This document shows positions 6,351-12,926 of a stretch of 12,939 bases of DNA, one piece after another. The notes below the pieces were generated by a model, which had not been told where the DNA came from, did not search any database, and saw only the letters and a program-made list of their open reading frames with translations. This stretch comes from an uncultured Neomegalonema sp. (lineage in GTDB: Bacteria; Pseudomonadota; Alphaproteobacteria; Rhodobacterales; Rhodobacteraceae). Position numbers and translations under genes: made by a program. Location: contig CALFWP010000200.1 in the NCBI GenBank assembly GCA_937927905.1, positions 1 through 12,939 of the forward strand. Direction: 5' to 3'. Every line of letters begins with the position of its first letter. Position 1 is the stretch's first letter.

Positions 6351-8330
6351 TTGTGCTTGATCTTACCATGCGGCAGGAGCGCGGGAAAAATTAATAAGAA
6401 ACGTCTGACGATCCTTACACTCGCCGCTGCACTTATGTTGTTCGCGGGGTTATCCCTTGCCAACATTGCACCCAACCCTGAAATCTCTTGGGTGATGGGC
6501 ATTCTGCTGCTGACAGTCTACCTCTTTACATTTGAAATCGTGCCCATAGATGTTGCGGCAATTACAATCATGGTCATGCTCGGGCTGACCGGTTTATTCG
6601 CCCCACTGATGGGGATCAGTGGCTCTCTGGTTGATATCAACAACCTTTTTGCCGGATTTTCATCCAACGCGGTTATGTCCATCATCGCTGTCATGATCAT
6701 CGGAGCGGGTCTCGACAAAACCGGTGCCATGAATGCGGCGGCACGGACCATCCTTCGGTTCGGCGGCACGACCGAGCGGCGGATTATCCCACTGGTTTCC
6801 GGTACGGTCGGCACAATTTCCGGATTTATGCAAAATGTCGGAGCGGCAGCACTATTTCTGCCGGTTGTCAGCAGGATATCGGCGCGGGCGGAAATTCCGG
6901 TCTCGCGTTTGCTGATGCCAATGGGATTTTGTGCGATCCTTGGCGGCACACTGACCATGGTGGGATCAAGTCCGCTGATCCTGCTCAACGATCTGATCGC
7001 CAATTCGAATGCACAGCTACCGGCAGATAATCAGATGGAAAGTTTCGGTCTGTTCTCGACCATGCCCATAGGTATTGCCCTGGTTCTGACCGGTATCACA
7101 TATTTTGTTCTAATGGGCCGCTATGTTCTGCCCAAAAGCCCTGAAAATCAGGAAAAAACCGGCGGTGCCTTCACATATTACCGCGATACCTATGACCTCG
7201 ATTTTGCGGTCTTCGAGATTTATGTACCCAGAGGCAGTGCGCTGGTCGGTAAAGAACTGGATGATTTTGAGACCCAAAACAGTGTGCGTACTGTTGCCCT
7301 GCTCCATGGATCACAGATGCGGATGGGCGCAGGTGATCTGCCGCTGAATCTCAAGATCGAGGCCAGAGATTACCTCGCCGTCATCGGTGTCCGTGAAGCA
7401 CTGGTTACCTTTGCAAAGAATTACGGCCTCGGCATCCGCCCGATCAGCAAATTTTCCGAAGTGTTATCACCGCTGCATTCGGGCCTTGCGGAGATTGTGA
7501 TACCGCCAACCTCCCGTCTGGTTGATGAAACCTCCCGCACGTTCAGACTGCGCAGCGGCTATGGCATTTGTATGCTGGCCATTGTCCGCAAAGATGGGAC
7601 TCGCACCGTTGGCGAGGATGTCCGCAGTGTCCCGTTTGAACCCGGTGACACGGCCATTATCTACACAGACTGGGAAAGTCTTGCGCATTTTGACCAGACA
7701 CAGCACCTCGCGGTTGTGACCAGTTCTTACCCAACGGAAGAAATGCGCACCAATAAGGTTTTATACGCGCTTACTTTCTTTTTGCTGGCCTTAGGACTTG
7801 TGCTGTTCACCGACCTGCGCCTGTCTGTGGCCTTGCTGGTCGGAGCAACGGGTATGATCCTATCCGGCGTTTTGGATGCGGAAGAGGCCTATCGAGCGGT
7901 CAGTTGGAAAACGGTTTTTCTATTGGCCAGCCTGATTCCCCTCGGCGCGGCCGTAGAAACAAGCGGTGCTGCTGCATGGATTGCGGAAAATGTACTGGCC
8001 GCCCTGGGCGACACGTCAATATGGGTGATCCAGCTTGCGCTTGCGGTACTGGCAACAGCTTTCACTCTCGTCATGTCGAATGTCGGGGCGACTGTGCTTC
8101 TGGTCCCTCTCGCGGTCAATATCGCAATCGGAGCAGGCGCGGATCCGGCTGTGTTTGCCCTGACCGTCGCATTGGCAACGTCAAACTCATTCCTGATCCC
8201 GACCCATCAGGTGAACGCTCTGATTATGGGGCCGGGCGGATATTCCGTACCTGATTTCATCAAGGCAGGCGGAATTATGACAATCCTGTTCCTGGTTGTT
8301 CTGATCGGTATGATGCAGATTATTTTCTGA
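6351..8330 (+). CDS. SLC13-family (DASS) permease with two RCK_C domains
   Basis: This is a cytoplasmic-membrane transporter of the divalent anion / sodium symporter type. If started at the TTG at 6351 it has 659 residues. Hydrophobic segments fill about residues 17-265, a soluble insert covers about 284-445, and further hydrophobic segments fill 466-659. The insert holds two RCK_C (TrkA-C) domains, around 284-350 and 378-441, as in SLC13 members such as the plant/algal sulfate transporter SLT. The two transport-site motifs appear as FMQNVGAAALFLP in the first half, and SNVGATVLLVP plus TSNSFLIPTHQVN in the second. Sulfate or another anion is a guess from family; the substrate is not readable. 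The start is uncertain. No ATG or GTG precedes the hydrophobic core in frame, and the TTG at 6351 has no proper ribosome binding site. An ATT at 6390 has AGGAG (6375-6379) ten bases upstream and would give a protein beginning MNKKRLTIL. Confidence 0.88.
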   Translation: MCLILPCGRSAGKINKKRLTILTLAAALMLFAGLSLANIAPNPEISWVMGILLLTVYLFTFEIVPIDVAAITIMVMLGLTGLFAPLMGISGSLVDINNLFAGFSSNAVMSIIAVMIIGAGLDKTGAMNAAARTILRFGGTTERRIIPLVSGTVGTISGFMQNVGAAALFLPVVSRISARAEIPVSRLLMPMGFCAILGGTLTMVGSSPLILLNDLIANSNAQLPADNQMESFGLFSTMPIGIALVLTGITYFVLMGRYVLPKSPENQEKTGGAFTYYRDTYDLDFAVFEIYVPRGSALVGKELDDFETQNSVRTVALLHGSQMRMGAGDLPLNLKIEARDYLAVIGVREALVTFAKNYGLGIRPISKFSEVLSPLHSGLAEIVIPPTSRLVDETSRTFRLRSGYGICMLAIVRKDGTRTVGEDVRSVPFEPGDTAIIYTDWESLAHFDQTQHLAVVTSSYPTEEMRTNKVLYALTFFLLALGLVLFTDLRLSVALLVGATGMILSGVLDAEEAYRAVSWKTVFLLASLIPLGAAVETSGAAAWIAENVLAALGDTSIWVIQLALAVLATAFTLVMSNVGATVLLVPLAVNIAIGAGADPAVFALTVALATSNSFLIPTHQVNALIMGPGGYSVPDFIKAGGIMTILFLVVLIGMMQIIF

Positions 8331-8338
8331 AGGCAAGG

Positions 8339-8363
8339 GGCGCAGAATAAAACACCCTGCGCC
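8339..8363. terminator. Hairpin between the convergent permease and ribB genes
   Basis: GGCGCAG (8339-8345) and CTGCGCC (8357-8363) make a perfect 7-bp G-C-rich stem with an 11-base loop, eight bases after the permease stop codon. Neither strand has a strong T run next to it, so it is at best a weak or shared terminator for the two converging genes. Confidence 0.4.
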
Positions 8364-8407
8364 TGTAACGGTTTGTATTCCCGGTTACGTTCCGGAAAAG
8401 CCCTGAT

Positions 8408-9496
8408 TTATTCAATGATTTCTGTACCGGTAATTTCAAGACCGAACCCGGAAAGACCGATATAATCGCGCTCCTGAGATGCAAGCAGAGCGATTGATTT
8501 GACGCCGAGATCGCGCAGGATTTGCGCACCAAGCCCGACTTCGCGCCATGCTTCCATACGGGTGGCGCTGCTTTCAATACCCTCACCCTCTTCCCATTCC
8601 GGACGCTGTGCGGTGACACCAACCGCGCCTTCACGCAGATACACAATGACGCCGTGGCCGGCCCCTTTAATTGCCTCAAGCGAACGGTTGATTGTGCTGC
8701 TGCTTCCTCCGAACACATCCTCTATCGGCGTTTGACGGTGCAGGCGCGTCAGAACACCGGAGCTGTCTTCGATATTGCCGTAGACCAGTGCAATATGATG
8801 TGCCTCATCAAAAGGCGTCGAATAGACATGCGCCGTAGCCGGACCAATTTCCGTCATTAACTCAAAACTTGCTTCACGGATCACCAGTTTTTCCCGTTGC
8901 TGGCGGTATGCAATCAGATCCGCTATCGAGATAACCTTGAGGTTATGCTCTTCCGCAAACCCCATCAGCCCGTCACCGATCAGCGCATCGCCGTCCGGAC
9001 CGAGTATCTCGCAGATCAGACCGGCGGGTGGCTCACCCGCCATCCGTGCCAGGTCAACCGCCGCCTCTGTGTGGCCGGAGCGGATCAAAACGCCCCCGTC
9101 CTTTGCCACCAGCGGAAAAATATGCCCGGGGCGCACAAAATCTTCTGCAGCGACATTTCCGTTCGCAAGGGCGCGCACGGTCGCTGCACGTTCATTCGCA
9201 TTAATACCGGTTGTCAGTCCTTCTTTGTAATCGACCGAAACCGTAAAAGCCGTGGCCAGCGGTGCATCATTTTCACGGGCCATCGGTTCCAGCTTCAAAC
9301 GACGTGCTTCTGCAGCTGTAACCGGCGCACAAACAAGCCCGCCTGCCTTGATAACAAACGCCATTGCCTCTTTGTCAGCCTTTGACGCGGCCATAACAAG
9401 ATCGCCCTCGTTCTCACGGTCCGCATCATCCACGACAATAATGCATTCACCGGCGGCAATCGCGGCAACGGCGTCTTCTATCGGGTCAAGTTTCAT
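8408..9496 (-). CDS. ribB: 3,4-dihydroxy-2-butanone-4-phosphate synthase with degenerate GTP cyclohydrolase II-like domain (RibBX type)
   Basis: The N-terminal domain (residues 1 to about 200) converts ribulose 5-phosphate to 3,4-dihydroxy-2-butanone 4-phosphate in riboflavin synthesis. It keeps DDADRENEGDLV (E28, E30, D32), RPGHIFPL, RSGHTEAAVDL (H142) and E163. The C-terminal domain (about 205-362) has the fold signature of GTP cyclohydrolase II but is surely inactive in that reaction. The zinc-binding pattern (HSEC..GD, RCDCG) is replaced by HRQTPIED and SSSTIN, so the three cysteines are T256, S267 and I269, and the LRQEGRGIGL motif is lost. Such hybrids are known in Proteobacteria as RibBX. 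A separate ribA is therefore expected elsewhere. The ATG at 9494-9496 overlaps the stop of the upstream membrane-protein gene (ATGA), so translation is probably coupled; no clear ribosome binding site of its own is seen. Confidence 0.93.
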   Translation of the reverse strand: MKLDPIEDAVAAIAAGECIIVVDDADRENEGDLVMAASKADKEAMAFVIKAGGLVCAPVTAAEARRLKLEPMARENDAPLATAFTVSVDYKEGLTTGINANERAATVRALANGNVAAEDFVRPGHIFPLVAKDGGVLIRSGHTEAAVDLARMAGEPPAGLICEILGPDGDALIGDGLMGFAEEHNLKVISIADLIAYRQQREKLVIREASFELMTEIGPATAHVYSTPFDEAHHIALVYGNIEDSSGVLTRLHRQTPIEDVFGGSSSTINRSLEAIKGAGHGVIVYLREGAVGVTAQRPEWEEGEGIESSATRMEAWREVGLGAQILRDLGVKSIALLASQERDYIGLSGFGLEITGTEIIE

Positions 9497-9813
9497 AGCG
9501 GCTCGAGATTTAAATACTGTTTCGGACGGGAAAACACGGCCGCCATAACATGGAAGAACAGAAAGGCAAGGCCAAAGACAATTCCTGCCGGACTGATCAA
9601 CAAAGGCAATATAAACGGCTCGAAAATGCCCTCAGCCGAAACATGACGCTCTATGGACGATTGGATCAGCGTGACTGTCCCGGTACCGAAGATATCACTC
9701 AACAACTGCCCAAGCGGACGCAAAATGAAATCACCGCCTTCGGTCATCAAGAGCCAGTCAAAAATCACGGCAACCACTGTGAAGGTCAGAAAAATCCAAG
9801 CCAAAAACCGCAT
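9493..9813 (-). CDS. Small membrane protein of unknown function, coupled to ribB
   Basis: A 106-residue protein with two hydrophobic segments, about residues 4-22 (LAWIFLTFTVVAVIFDWLL) and 66-93 (PFILPLLISPAGIVFGLAFLFFHV), probably an inner-membrane hairpin with a 40-residue loop between them. I do not recognise the family. The start at 9813 has AGGGA nine bases upstream. Its stop codon overlaps the ribB start (ATGA), so the two are made together, but nothing in the protein itself points to riboflavin or flavin transport. A riboflavin transporter such as RibN or ImpX would be longer with more membrane segments. Confidence 0.75.
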   Translation of the reverse strand: MRFLAWIFLTFTVVAVIFDWLLMTEGGDFILRPLGQLLSDIFGTGTVTLIQSSIERHVSAEGIFEPFILPLLISPAGIVFGLAFLFFHVMAAVFSRPKQYLNLEPL

Positions 9814-9894
9814 GAGCGCTTATCCCTGCTATTATTAGAGGTTAAAAAGCATATTTCCGTTTTGGAATACAGCCCGGTCTTAGGCCTCATTCAG

Positions 9895-9946
9895 AAGCCC
9901 GCCCTACAACTGTATTGTAAGCCCTGCACAACCAAGCCCTACACCG
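9895..9946. repeat. Three short near-identical direct repeats AAGCCC-(T)RCAC
   Basis: AAGCCCGCCCTACAAC (9895-9910), AAGCCCTGCACAACC (9919-9933) and AAGCCCTACACCG (9934-9946) are variants of one unit. They lie in the 157-base gap after the stop of the secreted-protein gene and before the small membrane-protein gene. The last two are directly abutting. This could be a binding-site array or chance; no function is assigned. Confidence 0.4.
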
Positions 9947-9970
9947 TGATGCACGCGGTCAGAATATCTT

Positions 9971-11521
9971 TCACCACAACCACCCGAAAGTCCTTTGCAG
10001 CCAACTTTTGGTGTTCGATTCCTCGGAACCGGTTGATTTTGAATCGGAAACAGGCTTGCTGAAACCTTGGCCCCTGTACCTTTTAATGCCCGAAAATCCG
10101 TTATCATCCAGTGTTGTGACACCATATCCGGGACGGGTAATTGTCATACCTGCAAGAGAAGAATGTACCATATACGCCACTTCAAGCGTGGTCTGCTCTC
10201 CTGCATTTTCATTATAGTGCGTGATCATCCCGCGTCCCGCATCCGTAAGCGCCAGGTACCCCTGGCTCGGATTCAGATCGTAATCCACACCCCGCTTAAG
10301 ATACTCGGAGGATGTTTGCGCACTGCGCAACGACACAAAAAAACGGTCATCCACAACATCCGTATGCGGCAATGCTATAACAGGTTCCTCACGGATAACG
10401 GACACCGGATACCGCAATCTGACTTTTTCAGGTTCGAGTATTTTTCTCGGTCTTTGCTTGCCGCCCCATGGCACTGTTCTCGGAGCCGGATTGACCCGGA
10501 GGATGCTGCGATTGCGCTCGTTTTTGTAAAGCGCAACCTGCGCGCCCGGATCGGCAAGGGCCAGCGCCTTGCGTCCGTGGGCATCCTCTTCCGACCAGAG
10601 TGTCAGCCGGACGGCCTGATTGCCTGAAATCAGGCCGTCGCGCTTTAACCCGGGCGAGGTTTCGTAAAGAGGGGCGCGTTTAAGCCGGCCTGTCCCTTTA
10701 ACAGTGACGTAAAAATCGTCTCCATCAGGCACGTCAACTTTGAAGTTACCCACAGGAAACAGCTTAACCCCTTTCAGGATTGTCCGCGAAGTCTGAGCCT
10801 TCAGGTCATATGATCCCGGCGGCATGACCTGTTTCATACGCCAGCGGGTCTTGCCGGTCCTGTCCATAGCCAGACCGGAAATGTGCATCTGCGTACTGTT
10901 TTCCGGCATATCTTTAATTGTTACGGTCAGCAGCTGTCCGGCAACCGGAATGGTTTGTTTGGCCGGGACGGCACCGGAGGCAACCGCCAAGCGGCGCGCC
11001 CTGGTTTCCGCATCATAGCTTTTGCGCTGTCTTGACATAAGATATCGCGCAATAAGCATCGTTTGCGGCTCTGCCTCATCCACATTGCCGGCGACATCGC
11101 GGACCCGAAGCAGCGCCACAACCGTTTCACCGGGTCTAAGTGGCGGTCCCGCCTCAATCTCCCCATCCCAGATAACACCGGCATCAAATGCGGCGGCCGG
11201 ACGGCGCCATTGCCGGATTGGGTGCTTCCGGCGGGTATCGCTCTCACGGTAAAGCGAAAGCTCCCATTGCTCGATAAAAGCCGCATAATTTGTTGATAAA
11301 TCAATTTTTACCGGAAAATCAGGCGCGTTATTTTTCCATTCCAGTGTTGCAGGTAAAGCAATACCAAGCGCCGGTTTGACCTCCTCTTCGGTCAATGACC
11401 AGGTCATCTGTGCGCCGTTTTCCAGCTTGAGCGTGCCGTTTTGCTCTCCGGCAACTGCGATGCCCGGCAACAGCACAGTCAAACACAACAGAAAATATAT
11501 GATTGATTTGCCCGCGCACAT
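9971..11521 (-). CDS. Secreted, beta-rich protein of unknown function
   Basis: A 516-residue protein with a clear Sec signal peptide: K5 followed by the hydrophobic stretch IIYFLLCLTVLLPGI and a likely cut after AVA (residue 24). The mature part is predicted by eye to be mostly beta-strand. Around residues 59-160 there is a FlgD-Ig-like pattern (WELSLYRE ... VIWDGEIEAGPPLRPGETVVALLRVRDVAGNVDE). Later stretches, VPDGDDFYVTVKGTG and YLKRGVDYDLNPSQGYLAL, recall the repeated modules of large alphaproteobacterial outer-membrane proteins. This protein has no terminal barrel or OmpA peptidoglycan-binding domain that I can see, and it ends in WLQRTFGWLW. It may be a shortened relative of, or a periplasmic partner for, such a surface protein. 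The start has no good ribosome binding site, so a few residues could shift, but the signal peptide fixes the start to near here. Confidence 0.8.
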   Translation of the reverse strand: MCAGKSIIYFLLCLTVLLPGIAVAGEQNGTLKLENGAQMTWSLTEEEVKPALGIALPATLEWKNNAPDFPVKIDLSTNYAAFIEQWELSLYRESDTRRKHPIRQWRRPAAAFDAGVIWDGEIEAGPPLRPGETVVALLRVRDVAGNVDEAEPQTMLIARYLMSRQRKSYDAETRARRLAVASGAVPAKQTIPVAGQLLTVTIKDMPENSTQMHISGLAMDRTGKTRWRMKQVMPPGSYDLKAQTSRTILKGVKLFPVGNFKVDVPDGDDFYVTVKGTGRLKRAPLYETSPGLKRDGLISGNQAVRLTLWSEEDAHGRKALALADPGAQVALYKNERNRSILRVNPAPRTVPWGGKQRPRKILEPEKVRLRYPVSVIREEPVIALPHTDVVDDRFFVSLRSAQTSSEYLKRGVDYDLNPSQGYLALTDAGRGMITHYNENAGEQTTLEVAYMVHSSLAGMTITRPGYGVTTLDDNGFSGIKRYRGQGFSKPVSDSKSTGSEESNTKSWLQRTFGWLW

Positions 11522-11560
11522 GGTTTCTGCATAAGCAAAAACGGTTAATCGATTGAAAAA

Positions 11561-11589
11561 TTCATATTTTTAATCTTTACTTTTACCAA
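11561..11589 (-). promoter_or_regulatory. Candidate promoter of the secreted-protein gene
   Basis: On the minus strand TTGGTA (11589-11584) and TATGAA (11566-11561) are 17 bases apart, each matching four of six consensus bases, in a strongly AT-rich stretch 40 bases before the start codon. Because the region is so AT-rich, chance matches are likely. Confidence 0.3.
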
Positions 11590-11656
11590 TTCGAAAAAAT
11601 TAACAAAAAATGAATATGGCAACGACGGAATACCTTACCCGCTGCGTATCATACGT

Positions 11657-11739
11657 GACAAAAGGTGGATTACCGGATTTGGCGCGTAAATTCAGTACCG
11701 GGTAAAACGACAGTTCCGCCATAGGTACCACCTTTTGTC
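11657..11739. repeat. 83-base element bounded by a perfect 12-bp inverted repeat
   Basis: GACAAAAGGTGG (11657-11668) and CCACCTTTTGTC (11728-11739) are exact reverse complements. Inside them TACC/GGTA (11671-11674 with 11724-11727) and GGCG/CGCC (11681-11684 with 11717-11720) can extend the pairing with small bulges. There is no open frame and no obvious flanking duplication. It could be a small mobile-element remnant, a large RNA stem in the mcl1 leader, or paired protein-binding sites. Confidence 0.65.
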
Positions 11740-11791
11740 TACACTATACATGTCCGCAAGAAGTGCGGCCCTGATCATTACTGAGTGTAAT

Positions 11792-11827
11792 ATGTGTCTG
11801 CTGTTTGAATTGAAACGGCAGACACAT
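11792..11827. repeat. 15-bp stem-loop in the mcl1 upstream region
   Basis: ATGTGTCTGCTGTTT (11792-11806) pairs with AAACGGCAGACACAT (11813-11827) across a six-base loop, with a single G-T pair. Neither strand has a T run after it, so it is not a normal terminator. It is strong enough to fold in RNA if transcribed, or could be a long operator dyad. Confidence 0.7.
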
Positions 11828-11888
11828 CAGGGGAACCGGAATGCCCGCTCCGGTGCCATTATAAGGTTGTATTGAGTCCTCCGGTCCC

Positions 11889-11917
11889 TTGACACAAGCG
11901 GTGCTGCACCGCAAACG
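11889..11917 (+). promoter_or_regulatory. mcl1: Candidate mcl1 promoter with an internal GCGGTG-CTG-CACCGC dyad
   Basis: A perfect TTGACA -35 box (11889-11894) is followed 17 bases later by CAAACG, a poor -10 box. The spacer contains the perfect 6-bp dyad GCGGTG/CACCGC (11898-11912) around CTG. An activator or repressor bound there would control a promoter with a weak -10. The mcl1 start codon is about 30 bases downstream. Confidence 0.35.
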
Positions 11918-11948
11918 CAGTGCAATTGTTTTCTCAGCGGAGCATATC

Positions 11949-12926
11949 ATGTCATTCCTGATCCAACCGGCGCCTGTAGCGCGCCCGAACCGTTGCCAGC
12001 TTTTTGCCCCCGGCTCACGCCCGGCGATTTTTGAAAAGGCCGCCGCATCCGCCGCTGATGTTGTCAATCTGGACCTTGAAGACTCGGTTGCGCCCAATGA
12101 CAAGCCCCAGGCGCGGAAAAACATTATTGAAGCGGTAAACGATATAGATTGGGGTAAAAAATCCCTTTCGGTTCGTATCAACGGACTGGATACCGAATAC
12201 TGGTATGCCGATGTGGTCGAACTGCTGGAAAATGCGGGAAACCGTGTTGACCTGATCATGATTCCGAAAGTCGGTAACGGCAAAGATCTTTATGCTGTGG
12301 ACGCGCTTGTCACAGCTATCGAGCGCGCCAAAGGCCGGACAAAGCCGATCGGATTTGAAATCATCATCGAAACCGCAGCAGGTGCGCAAAATATTGATGA
12401 AATCGCCGCCTCAACACCGCGTTTGCAATCCATGAGCTTCGGGGTTGCCGATTACGCTGCGTCCATGGGCATGCAAGTCACCGGCATCGGCGGCACGCAA
12501 GCAGGCTATGACATGCTTGCAGACGGAGAGCCCGGGTCAGAGCGCGCGCTGTTCCCGTCCGATCCCTGGCATTATCCCATTGTCCGTATGGTTGCCGCCT
12601 GCCGTCAACATGGCATTCTGCCGGTGGATGGTCCGTTCGGTGATTTTTCCGACGATGATGCCTATCGCGCACAGGCCCGCCGCTCTGCGATTCTGGGCTG
12701 TGTCGGGAAATGGGCCATCCACCCCAAGCAAGTCGCCATCGCCAATGAGGTCTTTACACCCGCACCGGAGATTGTCGCAAAAGCGCGTGCCATACTCGAT
12801 GCCATGGCTGAAGCGGAAAAGGCCGGACAAGGGGCGGCCGTCCTTGACGGCAAACTGATTGATATCGCCTCCGCTCGCCAGGCGCAGGTAGTCGTCAGTC
12901 AAATCGAACTGATCGAGGGCGCGTAA
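11949..12926 (+). CDS. mcl1: L-malyl-CoA / beta-methylmalyl-CoA lyase (CitE-like family)
   Basis: This enzyme reversibly splits beta-methylmalyl-CoA to glyoxylate and propionyl-CoA, and L-malyl-CoA to glyoxylate and acetyl-CoA. It serves the ethylmalonyl-CoA pathway and related glyoxylate metabolism in the cytoplasm. The 325 residues closely match Rhodobacter Mcl1 as I remember it, through the N-terminal ARPNRCQLFAPGSRP, VVNLDLEDSVAP, SVRINGLDT (R76), FEIIIETAAG (E141) and FGVADYAASMGM (D168; E141 and D168 bind Mg), to DGPFGDFSDD and GKWAIHPKQVAIANEVF. An in-frame upstream start at 11889 would add 20 residues, but it lies in the -35-like sequence. The ATG at 11949 has GCGGAG six bases upstream and the family-typical N-terminus, so 11949 is chosen. 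The gene may form a group with phaBA in pathway terms, but lies 6 kb away and is separately controlled. Confidence 0.93.
   Translation: MSFLIQPAPVARPNRCQLFAPGSRPAIFEKAAASAADVVNLDLEDSVAPNDKPQARKNIIEAVNDIDWGKKSLSVRINGLDTEYWYADVVELLENAGNRVDLIMIPKVGNGKDLYAVDALVTAIERAKGRTKPIGFEIIIETAAGAQNIDEIAASTPRLQSMSFGVADYAASMGMQVTGIGGTQAGYDMLADGEPGSERALFPSDPWHYPIVRMVAACRQHGILPVDGPFGDFSDDDAYRAQARRSAILGCVGKWAIHPKQVAIANEVFTPAPEIVAKARAILDAMAEAEKAGQGAAVLDGKLIDIASARQAQVVVSQIELIEGA

Larger units (their letters stand above)
11522..11948. other. Intergenic region between the secreted-protein gene and mcl1, rich in inverted repeats
   Basis: This divergent gap holds no gene. The left third (about 11545-11620) is very AT-rich and includes a possible promoter for the secreted-protein gene. 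The right part, 11657-11912, carries five separate inverted repeats in a row on the mcl1 side. A leftward open frame at 11744-12283 mostly lies antisense to mcl1 and is not credible. Confidence 0.7.

Noticed and set aside
8897..9385. 162-codon plus-strand open frame
   Set aside because: Antisense to ribB, whose motifs are unmistakable.
10067..10627. 186-codon plus-strand open frame opposite the secreted-protein gene
   Set aside because: The minus-strand frame is longer and has a clear signal peptide, so the plus frame is a shadow.
11560..11615. ATTCAT / ATGAAT inverted repeat in AT-rich DNA
   Set aside because: Six base pairs with a 44-base gap in very AT-rich sequence is expected by chance.
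11889..11948. Upstream start for mcl1
   Set aside because: The added 20 residues lie over a -35-like box and a dyad, are absent from known Mcl1 proteins as I recall them, and the ATG at 11949 has a good ribosome binding site.
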